Assembly (NCBI GenBank): GCA_029641185.1
Contig: JAPWGK010000005.1
Coordinates: forward strand, 1,984,001-2,048,000
Direction: 5' to 3'
Source: Pseudofabraea citricarpa
Taxonomy: Eukaryota > Ascomycota > Leotiomycetes > Helotiales > Dermateaceae
DNA: 64,000 nt
Shown here: positions 36,417 through 48,917 of the stretch, piece after piece
How positions within the stretch are numbered: position 1 is the stretch's first letter
Layout: each line of letters starts with the position of its first letter
Notes under the pieces: generated by a model
What the model saw: only the letters and a program-made list of their open reading frames with translations
Told to the model about the DNA's origin: nothing
The model's database searches: none
Translations under genes and position numbers: made by a program

Positions 36417-37332
36417 ATGGCTATCATTTGGGGACTAGATCTCCACGAGATCCAATGGAGCAAATTCAAGGGTTCATACATGTTTAATCAGGAATACCAC
36501 CTACGCAGGACGAAGATGATTGTCTATCAGATAGCTATGATTCTATGTGTTGTATCAGAGTCTGTAGGAACTGCCGCCTTATCTGGTATAGTTGTCTTCC
36601 AATCCCAGCATGCCAGGAAGCCAAAAGCTTATACTGGCTCTAGATTACGTCGATGAGCAAGATGGCATAACAACACGGAGTGGCGGGAGGGCGATTGTCA
36701 ACAACAATGACATAGTCGGTATACTTTCGTATAATATCTTTGTCGGTATTGCGGTGGCTACCATCTTCGGCTCGGGGTTCTTTTTTGATCTCTTTTGGCC
36801 GGAACGAAAAGAGAGCAAGGCTGTTCGACTTTCATGGAAGATTTCTGCGGTGCTGGTATCATTCGCCGCTCTTGCTGATGCAGTCGCCTTAACGGTATGT
36901 TTGACTTTGTTACCTGTCTGTCATACATGTATGTCCTAACTCATCAAATAGGTTATCGTTGCAACACGCAAAGCCAACATCACTGGTGTATCCCAAGCCG
37001 AAGCTGCCGAACTTGTTGCCAACAACGCGGGTGGTAAACCGACACTTGTATATCGACATAACCCATACTGTGTTGCATCTGCCGTTATTATTTGGCCGGG
37101 AGTCATTGCTACATTCGCAAGGTGAGCGTTGGACCGGTTGTGCTGGATGAACTTGCTAATATTTCATAGTGCTTATATTCTCTTCCGGTCACACAAGCAC
37201 GATGACAAATTTGGACCAAGGGCAGGCCATGTGAGGAGGAAGGAGGAAGAGAGCCAAATAGGAGGAGACCAAAACGGGGATGCCGGAGTGCAAGCCACTC
37301 CCACAAGTCAACGGCCAAACAACCTTTCCTAG
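36417..37332 (+). CDS. Four-helix membrane protein, unknown function
   Basis: Not recognised beyond its layout. Four exons (36417-36585, 36644-36894, 36952-37121 and 37170-37332) give 250 residues with matching phases. Four hydrophobic helices are visible: MIVYQIAMILCVVSESVG, VGILSYNIFVGIAVATIFGS, LVSFAALADAVALTVIVAT and VASAVIIWPGVIATFASAYI. A loop with DEQDGITTRSG precedes helix two, and an NITGVSQAEAAELV stretch sits between helices three and four. The C-terminal tail is hydrophilic and probably cytosolic (HVRRKEEESQ). Small four-span proteins of this kind are common in ascomycetes. The start ATG is followed by AIIWGLDLHEIQW, a short conserved-looking amphipathic segment. Confidence 0.8.
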
Positions 37333-39228
37333 ACTTACTTTTGTATAATTTAATCCTAATGATACCCATAATCGATTTCGATCTCAACATCAAGCATCTC
37401 GCCTTATTAGTCATTACATGGATTAAAGATGATGGTGTTCACACTAATTTGATCTACGGTACACCCGGGACATCCGGTGGTGTGTAGGGCTTATCCCCCG
37501 GTCCCCCGCATTTGGTGAAGCATGGTCTAGATGGCACAGGAGATTTGATAAGGTTCCGACCGCACGGTTATTGCATTTGACGAGGACGAGTTGAGAGACC
37601 CCGTATTTCTCGTGAATATCGAATTAGGTTGGTTGCTGATGTTTTCAAAGTCCTCTTAGACAGCAAACGAACGACCCGAGGGAGCCGATTTCGAGAATGC
37701 TCACGTTCAAGCTCGCTCGGCGGGCTACGGCCCCGAAGCTACTGTGAGATCGAAGCGTGTGGCTGGTTCATAAACTTTCGATTGTGCCTTGGACTGTAGC
37801 GTAGTGGGAGGATGAAATGTCATGATGATTTCATAGCTTGGGGCTTTGGTCTTGGAAACCTTGGCACGACTCTTATGCTGATAGATACGTAGTATAGTGA
37901 CTCGAGATTATACCTATTGCATTATTCGGTACTCGCCTTTGAGTTCCTTTGGTGGTTATACGTGTGCATAGCATATTTATGACCTACATGTTTTCATGTA
38001 TCTCTGGCTCTGTCACTTCAAGTATCCAGTTCCTCAGATGTACCACTTATACCATGGAAGAAATTGCTATAGCATAGCCATACAAAGTGCACTAATCGAA
38101 TAGTGATTACATGCTTTATTATAAGTCCATGTTCCTAAGTTAATTATTCAAATTAGAGAACGAAAGACAGTTCCAAACCGGCCCATGATTTGTCCCGCCA
38201 CCTTGTAATACTCTATTGAAGCTTGTGGCTCAATCCCTGATACTATGCACACGTGACTTCTCTTGAGATGGAAGAATCAAGACATTTCTGACCGCTTCTT
38301 GAGATAGCAAGAGGATATTTCCCCAGGAAAAGGCGGCTTTCTCAAAGACCTCTCCAGCTATCGCTATGACCGAGAGGCAGATCCGACTGCTCTGGCGTTG
38401 ATGGGCGACACTGACGCTACTCGCAACGATGCTGAAAGCAGAGCTCCCCCTCCCCCCCCCCCCTCCATCTCCCCCTCCCGGGCTCAGCTCCGAGGCGATG
38501 ATTCCTGATTCCTTTGGGCCCGCCCCAGACCATCTGATCTTCGCCAGCCTGCCAGGTGTTGACGATGAAAAGCCTCCAGCCTCCTAAGAGCTTGTCATCT
38601 GATCGATTGGTCCACGTCGAGGAGTTCTGCGCTGTGGAGAATTTTCATGCCAGCACATGTGACTCGAAACCTCACCTTGATGATGATCACAAGAGCTGTT
38701 TCGACCTGCTTTGCGCCCGAACACAGGGCAAACTGGGAAGCAAGACGAGCGAGATGGCTCGAGACAAAAGAGACAACAGAGACCAGAGACCAGAGATAGT
38801 ACGAGTACCGGGACAATACCTAGTCGGTCGCATTCAGCAGCACGCAAGCAATTAATTAATTATCCCTATACCCCTTTTCCCAGAGACTGAGATGCCCCAG
38901 GTTTATTTCCACCCTTGATTGGTTGTGCCTGTTTTTAGTTGCCGACGAATCTACGGCCTACTCGACATCCTTGTCGAGCACACCCCGTACAGTAGCTCAG
39001 CTCAACTATCACACCCACCGCAGACCTGGGCAGACACAAAAGACATTCTCAATTTTCCCATCCACGCTGTCGCCCGCACAAAGGCCTTATCACGATTACA
39101 CGACGAGCCCACGTTCCAGATCCCCCCTCAAACTTCCTTTTGCGACGCCCTGAGGGATCGCGACTATACCAAGACCGCATCGTCGTCATTGAGCAGGCTT
39201 GCAGCTTTTCAAGGCCAAAGGGGTGGCC
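37333..39228. other. Intergenic, about 1.9 kb, with transporter 5' leader at the right end
   Basis: I see no gene. A C-run at 38447-38462 and a C/T-rich block near 38470 stand out. The plus-strand frames after 38550 run into the transporter's likely 5' untranslated region and lack motifs. Confidence 0.45.
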
Positions 39229-40940
39229 ATGATCATGAAGGAAGACGCAACGCGCGCGTCCTTTATGGGCGTGCCGATGAAGCATGTTTCTCTCATAACT
39301 GTAAGGCGCTCGAGAGTAGAACGACGGTACATCTGCTAATCGTGCTCCAGCTTACATTTCAGAATTCCGCCCTCATTCTCGTTAGTACCCCAGCTTGACA
39401 TCATTGAGGCCTAGACCGCGTCCTGGGGCGACCACGAAGAAGGATGGCATGGGCACCGCAATTGACCGTTATACAGATTATGCACTACAGCCGAATCATG
39501 CCAGCGGTTGGAGGACGTCGATATTTTACTTCCACCGCTGTGTTTCTGAACGAGATCTTGAAGTTGACGGTTTCTTTGACGATTGCCATGTACGATATTT
39601 CACGAACTCTCCCTCCTTCGACACCTGCGACTGTACTTTTCGAGCAACTATACATGTCTGTTTTCTCTGGTGATGGGTGGAAACTGGCTATCCCTGCCGC
39701 CTTGTACACGTTGCAGAACTCCCTGCAGTACATAGCAGTTAGCAACTTGGATGCTGTCCACTTCCAGATCTTGTATCAATTAAAGGTGGGCGTTGGGTTG
39801 TTTCATGAGACAACACGAAGCTGACATTTCACTTGAAGATTCTTACAACAGCCGTATTTTCTGTTTTGATGCTGGGTAGAGCGCTTTCTGCCAAAAGGTG
39901 GACGGCTCTTGTCCTACTGACGCTTGGTGTCGCTATCGTTCAGCTTCCCGCAAATGATGCTACTACATACTCAGGAATGAAGAACTCGGAGTCCAAATTC
40001 TACTTTCCACGGTCGTTTCACGAGCTGGGTCAATTGACAAATGGGGCAGCAGATGTAGCCGTGGAGCTCACAAAACGAGGTGTTGATGGACTTACCGAAG
40101 GATTGGTCAAGAGAAGCGCTACTGTAAGTGGACTAATTGTGTATGCTGTTCGATCATGGCGGTCACTAACTGGGAAATCTTAGTATGAGGGCATTGAAGA
40201 AGATCTTGGACTTGCCAAGCCAGTCATGAATTATTCCATTGGATTGAGCGCGGTTTTGATTGCTGCTATCATATCTGGATTGACTGGTGTCTACTTTGAG
40301 AAAGTGTTGAAAGAGTCTACAACCCATGTTACTGTTTGGACGAGGAATGTCCAACTTTCATTCTACTCTTTATTCCCTGCTCTTATCATTGGGATTATCT
40401 TCAAGGATGGAGAGGAAATCGCTCAAAGAGGCTTCTTCGATGGATATAATGTCGTTGTATGGACGGCGATCATCTTCCAAGCTTTTGGTGGTGTTCTTGT
40501 GGCTTTATGCATTAACTATGCAGATAACATTGCCAAGAACTTCGCCACGAGCATTAGCATCATCATTAGCTTCTTGTTCAGTGTTTGGTTCTTCGACTTC
40601 CAAGTTTCTCTTAATGTAAGATCCTTGAATATTCTTGGCGGGCACGACTAACAAAGTGTAGTTCATTGTTGGCACAGCCGTTGTCATTTTTGCAACCTAT
40701 CTTTACAGTGGACAGGACAGAAAACGTAACCGACCACCGCCTATCAACATTGCAACATATGAAAAGACCACTATCGACAGCGGATATACACCCAAGTTTG
40801 AAGAGGATAGGTCAAGAATGAGATTGGATCCACTGGATTCCCTAAAGAGTGCCGGATTGTCTACATCGCGACCAAGTTCGCCTATGCGACATCATTCTAG
40901 GGTGGGATCTTCAAGAAAGGGGATAAAGCGAGATGATTAG
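39229..40940 (+). CDS. Golgi nucleotide-sugar transporter (UDP-galactose transporter type)
   Basis: An SLC35A-family antiporter expected to move a nucleotide sugar, most likely UDP-galactose, into the Golgi in exchange for UMP. Six exons (39229-39300, 39351-39380, 39477-39785, 39839-40123, 40184-40615 and 40662-40940) all join in phase zero and give 468 residues. The family signature [16 protein letters not shown] is split over the first three exons, the second of which is only 30 bases. Later hallmarks are [51 protein letters not shown] and [20 protein letters not shown]. There is an unusually long hydrophilic loop (about 80 residues) between helices six and seven. The tail is basic and Ser-rich. 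The ATG at 39229 is used; a second ATG two codons on is equally possible. Confidence 0.9.
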
Positions 40941-41640
40941 AAAAGATAAGAGAGATGTCATATCAAAGATTTAGGTGCAAGCCTATGGGAAATTCACATT
41001 TGTAAAAAAGGGTGTTGGAATACCAGAAAAGATCCGGGATTCCATCTTCGTGGGTTTTTGGCGTTATGGCGTTTAGTACTGGTGCTCAAATGAGTCACCA
41101 TGAATTGGCTAGCATCAGCTATTGGTGTTATATAAGGTGACGGGATGGTATCTCAGTACCCCGCAGCATATCATAGAGGGCTTAGCATATAGTTTTGCAA
41201 TAGCCTTTTATGAGTGCTATGCTATGCGTTTAAGCATCATTTCTGGAGAATGGCAGATTGGCTGTAGTTGGATCCAATACTGTCCAGGCTCAAGCAACAA
41301 ACATGTACAGAATGTGGAATCTTCATGCTATCAGCAATTCCATAAGCATTTTATTATATCCTCGATCGGTGGATGCCTGATGTAGTATGAGTTATTGAAC
41401 CGCATCACGTGTCTCGGCTTCAGGTCTTGGCGTTCTGTTCAAATCTCCCTCCATCATTCTACCAAATTACAATACTTGCAACACGCCACTTGATTCAGCC
41501 AGAGAAGCCCACATCATCTGGTCAGGCCTCACTTGAGGCATGGCAACTTAGTACATTATTGTTATACCCTCTCATTCTAGCCTCCTCAACCAAGCTATGC
41601 CCTGCCACACCCATTGTTTGTAAGAGTATGATAATTTGTA
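40941..41640. other. Intergenic between the transporter and mer3
   Basis: A 0.7 kb spacer with the transporter 3' end and the mer3 promoter. Open frames at 41122-41687 have no motif, and the frame at 41409-41687 overlaps the mer3 start in another phase. Confidence 0.5.
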
Positions 41641-44600
41641 ATGGATCCCCGCTTTCAACGGACCTACGATCATGCCCAAGGTCATGATGAGCTGGGCCAG
41701 ATCTCAAATCAATACCGGAGAGACGACGGCAATCCTGCTGGTAGCGTTACCTACGGAGTTGCACCACAGGGACACCATCCTATCCAACGAGCACCATATC
41801 ATGGCCTTGGTTTGAAACAATCTTCTCCAAATAGCTCCCTGCTGATAGCTAACTCTTTGTTTCATCTACAGATAGCAATCCATTCAGACAGACGGTCCCA
41901 AGTCGTTTAGAGCAGGAGTATGGAGTGCACAATCCTCTGAGTATGTAGAGACCCATCCACAAATGCCTCGGTATTATCAGCTTACCATAATACAGCTTTC
42001 GATGCTCTTCGGAATAATGCTTATCAGACCTCTGCCAGTGCTGCGACTCCTAGAGTGTCGCTAGGTATCCCAAATATGTACAGCCAACCGGAGACAAGAG
42101 CCAGTACGAACGTTGATAATCACTTCAAAATCTTGCGGAATCTAAAAAACGGCACGCCGTTTCAAGGGCCGGGCCCACAAATTCACACTGCTTCATACAA
42201 TCGAATGGTACAGCCCAGCAGTAATCCACTGTCTATGCCTCTGCCATTACAGCGCAATGATCCTGTATCACCGTTCTCTGACAGACCTCAACCAAGGATA
42301 TTTGGACAACTTCAACCTCAAAACTATCAGGCAGTACCATCTCCATCTGATTATGGTAAGTCCCAGCCCCAGGTGCAGCAAACATACATGCTAAACCCTA
42401 AAGCTATCATGAGCCCTAGGTCAGACCCTCCAAGTACTCACACGGATCCTGCCTCTCTCTATCAACAATCAAGTCCACTGGCCAAAATAAACGAGCGTCG
42501 TTCTGCAAGTCGTTCGCAACCTTCTTCGTCTTCTCTAGGATATGAGCGGACAGTAAAACGTTCTAAAGAAGCCCCTCGCACACCTCAAAGACAGACCATC
42601 CCCTCCATTGTCCCTCAAACTCTCCACACGAAATCCAAAACACACACTCCACCGGTTACGCATGGAATACAGCTGGTTCCCCTGCAAGCACTTCCGGACA
42701 GACTTAGAATAATATTCCCATATGATCTTTTCAACGCCGTACAGTCAAAGTGCTTCGACCCCGTATATAATACGGATGATAATGTTGTAGTCTCAGCACC
42801 CACAGGTAGTGGTAAAACTGCGATCCTGGAGCTTGCTATATGTCGACTTATCAGCTCTCACTCCAACTCAGGCCAATTCAAGATTGTCTACCAAGCACCA
42901 ATCAAGTCCTTATGTTCTGAGCGTATGCGTGATTGGCAGAAGAAGTTTAAATCAATGAATCTAGAATGTGCTGAGTTAACTGGCGATACCAGTGCATCGG
43001 AAATGAGCAAAGTGCGGGACGCCTCCATTATTGTAACCACCCCAGAAAAATGGGATAGCATCACAAGAAAGTGGAAAGACCATGTTAAGCTTCTGCAATT
43101 GGTCAAGCTCTTTCTCATCGACGAAGTCCATATACTCAACGATCCAAGAGGAGCCACTCTCGAAGCTGTTGTATCGCGAATGAAAACTATTGGAGCGAAC
43201 GTGCGTTTTGTTGCAATGAGTGCTACGGTTCCAAATTCTGAAGACGTTGCCATGTGGTTGGGGAAGGATCATACCAACAATCATCTACCTGCATACCGGC
43301 AAACCTTTGGCGAGGAGTTCCGACCTGTCCAACTGCAAAAGTTTGTTCATGGTTACGAAACAAAACCAAATGACTTTATCTTCGACAATGCCCTGGCTAA
43401 GAGACTGCCAAATTTGATCGCCAAATATAGCCACAACAAACCAATAATAATCTTCTGCTTCACGAAGTCTTCGTGTGAGAAGACTGCTGCCTTGCTTGCA
43501 GATTGGTGGTCCTCTCTGAGCGGCTCGCAACGCTTGTGGCTAGCTCCAGTTGAGCCAGTACGAGTGCTCCACAAAGATCTACAGACGAGCGTCCCATGTG
43601 GTGTAGCATTCCATCATGCTGGGCTTGATCCGCAGGATCGCCATGCTGTTGAAACGGCATTTCTCGAAGGAAATATAAGTGTTATATGCTGTACGTCAAC
43701 CCTGGCAGTAGGTGTCAATCTCCCGTGTCATCTTGTCATACTTAAGGGAACAACTTGCTACAAGGAGACGGGTCCAAGTGAATACTCGGATTTGGAAGTG
43801 ATGCAAATGCTGGGACGTGCTGGGAGACCCCAATTTGACGACAGTGGTGTGGCAGTCATTATGACTCGCCATGAACACGTTGATCGATATACGAAAATGA
43901 TCTCAGGCCAGGAGATGTTGGAGAGCAAACTACATCTGAACCTCATTGGCCACCTAAATTCAGAAATAGGCCTTGGGACAGTACGAGATATCTCCACGGC
44001 CAAGAAATGGCTGACCGGCACATTTCTAAGCGTTCGCATGAGACAGAATCCCCAATACTACAAGATTGATGGCATTGCGCCTGGACGAGACGCAGATGAG
44101 AGACTTGAACGAGTTTGTGAAAGGGATATAAATCTGCTGCAAGAATGCAAACTTATCACAAATGGTGAGCGATTTACAACCACCGAATATGGAGACGCCA
44201 TGTCGAGGTACATGGTTCCTTTCGACACTATGAAGTTGTTACTCAACATTCCTAGAAATTCAAAAGTGGAAGAGATCGTGAGTGATCAGGCAAGTTGAAT
44301 GCACCATTTTACTGATTTTTGCAGCTTCATACTCTCTGCCAAGCCGCAGATTTTAAAGACCTAAAGATGCGAGCAAATGAACGTACTCATCTCCGAGCGC
44401 TTAATAAGTCTTGTTTTATGAAGTTTCCTGTAAAGGAAAACATTTCAACAACTGCACACAAAGTCTTTATTGCCATACAGGTTCAACTTGGTGGTATTGA
44501 CCTTCCGTCAAATGATGACTTCACTCAAACGACGAAACGACAGTTCGTGAGCGATAAAACCATCATATTTGAGCGCATTCAACGCCTTGTACGCTGTGTG

Positions 44601-46553
44601 GTAGACTGCAAGTCCTATGAATGTGATGCTATTGCTACCAGGAACGCACTCGACTTAGCTCGAGCTATATCTGCAGGTTTCTGGGAAAACTCTACGCTGC
44701 AGCTGAGACAAATTCCCCAGATCGGTCCAGTAGCCATGCGAAAACTTGCCAGTAACAATATCAAGACAGTAGAAGAGCTAGCAAGTTTGGACCCAGCAGG
44801 AATTGAGCGTGTCATCGGACGGAATCCACCATTTGGCAGAAAGCTGCAACAGGTCGTGGTCAAATTTCCTCGCTTAACACTCGAGGGCGAGGTGACGGGC
44901 AGAGCACCATCGAAAGCTGAAGAGCCTGTCAAAATTAATGTCGTAGTCAAGCTTGGATTATTCAGCGAAGATATTCCTGTCTGGAAAGCGCGGATGCCTG
45001 GATTGACTTTTATAGCTGAGACATCGGACGGTTCTCTTGCGCACTTCTGGCGTGGCAATGTCAAAAGTCTACAAAAAGGCTTCCAGCTTGGGTTTATGGT
45101 TGAATTACCAGACGCCGATTCTAAGATTTTATGTCAATTAGCTTGCGATGAGATTGTGGGCACAGTCCGCTCCCTTATTTTGCATCACGAAATTCCAGCT
45201 TCAGCATTTCCACCTCCTAGGCCAAATTCCACTTTCAAGCCACAGCAGCGTGAAGCTTCAGTATTACCGCAGTCGCAAAACGAATTCGACCAGGATAGTT
45301 TTGAGGATAATGAGCTCTTAGCTGCTGTCGAGGATGCTGAGCGTACTGCAGGCTACGAGGATGAGCAAGGGTTTCAAGATATCGATGAAGTTGTTATCGT
45401 TACTCATACCGAATCTAAGAAACATAAACCCGAAGTTCTTCAGAAGCTCCAGCCAGCTAGGATGCAGAACGGCAAATTTGAATGCAACCATGCTTGCCGT
45501 GCTGGGCATAGTCTCAAAAATGGAAAGGCCTGCAAGCACAGATGTTGTCATGAAGGTCTGGATAAACCGCGAAAAGTCCGCAGTCGAAAGGTTTGTTAAA
45601 CCTCGCAATTCTAGTTGCCTTGTTATACTGATTGGTATAGTCTTCTGTTCATCAGGATAATGGCAAGGAGATAGCAGTAAAGGGCCCGAAGGTTTGTTAT
45701 CTCAATACTATATTTGCCGGCTCAATACTTACAACTTTCTTTCTAGAATGATACAACTACGGCATCGCAAAATCTAAAAGCAGCAAAATACAGTAATAAA
45801 TTCGATAAGAACGTAGAGTATGTTGATTTGGAAAAGGAGGAATCACCACTTCCCGACATAGCTGCCTATGGCGGTCAAAAACCGCATGATCTCCGCACAG
45901 GAGTTCACAAGCATCAAACCATTTTGCCTGGAATGCGTAATCCCAAAGTCGAATATGGTGGCCTCAAGGATCCCTTTGATCACACGAACGAGGGCAAGTT
46001 TGAGATGCGAACTACTGGTAAACGTCCAGATCCGTTTGAAGATAATTCTTTCATGGATGATGAAAGCCTACCATCACCGACTAAGCTTCTAAGCCTATCA
46101 GGAGATCATGATGATGTTGTAAACTGGGGATATCAAGGCGTCGAGAGAGATGAAGGTAGTATCTTTGAGAGTCCTGGACTACCATCACAGTGTGATACAA
46201 GTCAAGACGAAGACCTCGAAATCGCTATGGTTGGACTTGATGATTCATTAATACTTCAAGCCCAAAAAGAGGGAACACCTAATCTGTCAACCAGTTTTGC
46301 AGAAAGCATATTTGATTTCTCCTCGTGCTTACCACCCCAAAAGAGTTCCGAATTGAGTCCTTCGCCAAGAGAATCATTAAAGAGGGGAGCGGGTGATAGC
46401 TCACGCGATTCTGAGCCAGAGGTCAAGCGTTATCGAGTAACAGAAGATTCACCTCCAACCGAAGAGAAAAACGCAATTCCTGCTTGGGTTGGAGATGGAG
46501 TTGATGCGGATTTGTTTGAGGAGTTTGGAGGAATTGTTGATTTCGTCGACTGA
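41641..46553 (+). CDS. mer3: MER3/HFM1 meiotic DNA helicase
   Basis: Mer3 is the Ski2-like helicase that extends strand exchange and promotes interfering crossovers with the ZMM proteins. Six exons (41641-41809, 41872-41940, 41996-44277, 44325-45590, 45656-45691 and 45747-46553) give 1,542 residues; the fifth is 36 bases. The first 300 residues are disordered. The helicase core has SAPTGSGKTAI (Walker A, about 343-353), TTPEKWDSI, LIDEVHIL (DEVH box, about 455), SATVPNSEDVA, AFHHAGL, STLAVGVNLP and QMLGRAGRPQFD (about 683). A winged-helix and Sec63-type region follow in the fourth exon, with a helix-hairpin-helix stretch (LRQIPQIGPVAMRKLASNNI). Near residue 1225 is the family's CNHAC...CKHRCC zinc motif, then an acidic tail. 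The long N and C tails are typical of filamentous fungi. Confidence 0.92.
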
Positions 46554-47537
46554 AGGAGAGGATGGACACGAAGATGAATTTTGCAATGTAAAATGAGGGG
46601 GTTATGAGGAGTATACTTTTTATGTCGGCTGGCTTGCTTTGGTGGAGTTTTGGGAGTTCAGATTGCTTCGCTATATACCCTTGCTTTTTCTACTACGCAG
46701 CTTCATTCCTTTTTTCTATTATTTGGTTTTAGCGTCAAGTGGATGGATGGATGGTACTTAGTTTTACCTCAGCCTTCAAATTTTGCAATTTGCGTATCAG
46801 GTTGTAATTATTATTTATTAGCACTAACTTTGTTTGCTCGCCCCTAGTTATTATGCTACGTGCTACGGGAAAGGATATCTGTGTATTTGAATGTTTCTTA
46901 TCGTATCATAAAGCACCACAAAAACTCAAGATCAGGAGCACAAGGCACATGATCTACAACATTCTGCTATCTATCTCTTTCCTTCCTCACGCTGATCTTA
47001 TCTGACCTGTTCTAATCCGGTCACCAATTTAGTAACGAATCCCAAACGGGCGGCGATCTTGACATAAAAGACCCCCGTTGCTCGCTTACCAAGCCACTCG
47101 TCTCGTCGGCTGTCGGCTGCGATTTGCTGCGCCGTAGTCCGCAGACAACACGAGAGAGAGTCTTCTAGTCTCGCTCTAGGCAACAGTGTTTGGATCTTTA
47201 CATACTGTCTGGGAGCAGTGCATCCAGTGCATGCAGTGTCTACCTGAAATCCTCAAGTGGGGTTCAGCGGAATAGCGGATTCGCTACAGTGCTGTGCTGT
47301 ACGTACCCAGGTGTGCGTGGTTGGTTTGTTTGGGCTCTAAACAAGTATGGATTAGGTAGCAAGTTAGATAGATGCCTAGGTATTTAGCTCACTTGAGTGC
47401 CTCGTAGTGTTGAGGCCCTTCTCCTATTCGTATTCTTCCTTATTCTACCTCTTGCTTATCTACTTAACTTTCTCTTCCCTCCCTCTCCTTTCATCAACAA
47501 ACCCCAAGTTCAAGAAGTCAAGAACCAGACAGCAAAC
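46554..47537. other. Intergenic between mer3 and a membrane-protein gene
   Basis: About 1 kb. The left part is T-rich and fits the mer3 3' end. The right part (47397-47537) is open in frame with the next gene but begins with GTG and is C/T-rich, so I read it as 5' leader. Confidence 0.5.
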
Positions 47538-48416
47538 ATGGCCACACCACGCTACACAGCTCTCTCTCATACGTCAGAAGACGAAGAAGAAGGCAACCGT
47601 CTCCTCTCACCATCCTCGCCATCCGCACCGCCATCACCCACGGCGTCAAGCACCAAGAACCACACGACGACGACATGCAGCCTAACCTTCCACCCGCCGA
47701 CGCTCTTACGGATCCTGGGCTTGATATTCAGCCTGACGGCCGCCATCCTGCAGATCATCCGGGGCCGCTGGTGGTTCATAGCCTCGGACATCTTCCTGCT
47801 GCTGACCGTGGCCCACAACCTCGCCCAGCTCCTGTACCATTTCTGCTCGTCCGTCTCCCGCATCAGCATCGATTACCGCGGCCGCGTGCAGGTCGAGCTC
47901 CACGAGACGCCGGGCCTCGTCCCGCTCGTTCTCAAGCGCTCCGGCGTCCCGCTCGCCCTGTGTGTCGATATCGTGCTCTGCTTCGCGACCTTCGTCTCGC
48001 TGATCAGCGAGGGCGCCGTGTATCGTAGCCAGGTCGGCCCGTATTGGTACTACAGCGGTGATGTGTACGACGGCGTGATTGTGGCTTATTTTGGACTGTG
48101 AGTCTTTCTTTTCTTCTTCTTTCCTTTGCTCTCCCTCTCTCTTGTCAACCGGAAGTCAAAAGAAAAATGTATTGATGTGGAGAAAAGTGCCTTTCAAGTC
48201 CTCCTCGCCGTCCCGAAATTAGATAGGTATACCCTCACCGTCTCCGTGGGGCTGAACCCGCCTGCTTCTCAGCACAGCCGTCGGACTGAGAGAGGCGATG
48301 TCAAGTTCGCCCCGTCGGTTACCGCTCCAGGAGGAGGTGAGCACCAACAGCAGCAGGTGGGTGTTGTCTCGGTGGAGAATGAGACTGTCTCAAGATCGGG
48401 AGCCGATATGGTTTAG
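47538..48416 (+). CDS. Four-helix membrane protein, unknown function
   Basis: Two exons (47538-48097 and 48188-48416) give 262 residues. The first 50 residues are hydrophilic, with EDEEEGNRLL resembling an acidic dileucine sorting signal. Four hydrophobic segments follow: LLRILGLIFSLTAAILQII, WWFIASDIFLLLTVAHNLAQ, LALCVDIVLCFATFVSLISE and VIVAYFGLAFQVLLAV; the last is rebuilt only by splicing. The C-terminal tail is hydrophilic. Third-position GC in the first exon is visibly higher than in the flanking genes. I do not recognise the family; a vacuolar or endosomal site is a weak inference from the dileucine. The in-frame GTG at 47397 is not taken as the start because no ATG lies there. Confidence 0.8.
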
Positions 48417-48917
48417 AAAGTCAGAGGACGGGTGGAGGAGGGGGCTGAGTGGTATCTGTTAGGTACTTTGCTTAGATTTTGGATTGGATGGTCACGGGAT
48501 GATGATGGTGACAATTCATGGTTTTCTTTTCTCTTAATAGAGGGTGTGGATATGGATGAGCTTCTCGTCATAATATTCTGTCTAGCTGGCATAAGTGTTT
48601 GGTTGATATATTATGCCAAGACTGGTTGGTAGATTAGGTATATACGAATCTGTTTATTGGAAGCTTTCTTTTGACCTCCGTGACGTTGGCATTTCAGTCC
48701 CTATTATTTCCTGTTTATCAACTCCCAGTCCAAGGAAGGACAACTCGCCTTAATTATCTCTGTCCCGTGAACCTCAGAAGCATCACATCAAATTCTCATC
48801 TTGACCATCACCTGATACTTTATAGCTCTGGCTATCAATTGTGAACTCAAAAAGGAAACTTTCAATACAGGAGGTACACGTCTATGTACAATTTACCACC
48901 ATCCGAACACCCCAAAT
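48417..48917. other. Convergent intergenic region
   Basis: Half a kilobase between two stop codons. The short plus frame at 48432-48632 includes a hydrophobic stretch but reads straight on from the previous gene's 3' end and has no support of its own. Confidence 0.5.

Noticed and set aside
48432..48632. Small frame with a hydrophobic segment downstream of the four-helix protein
   Set aside because: Lies in the 3' flank, T-rich, and lacks an independent promoter spacer or known homologue features.
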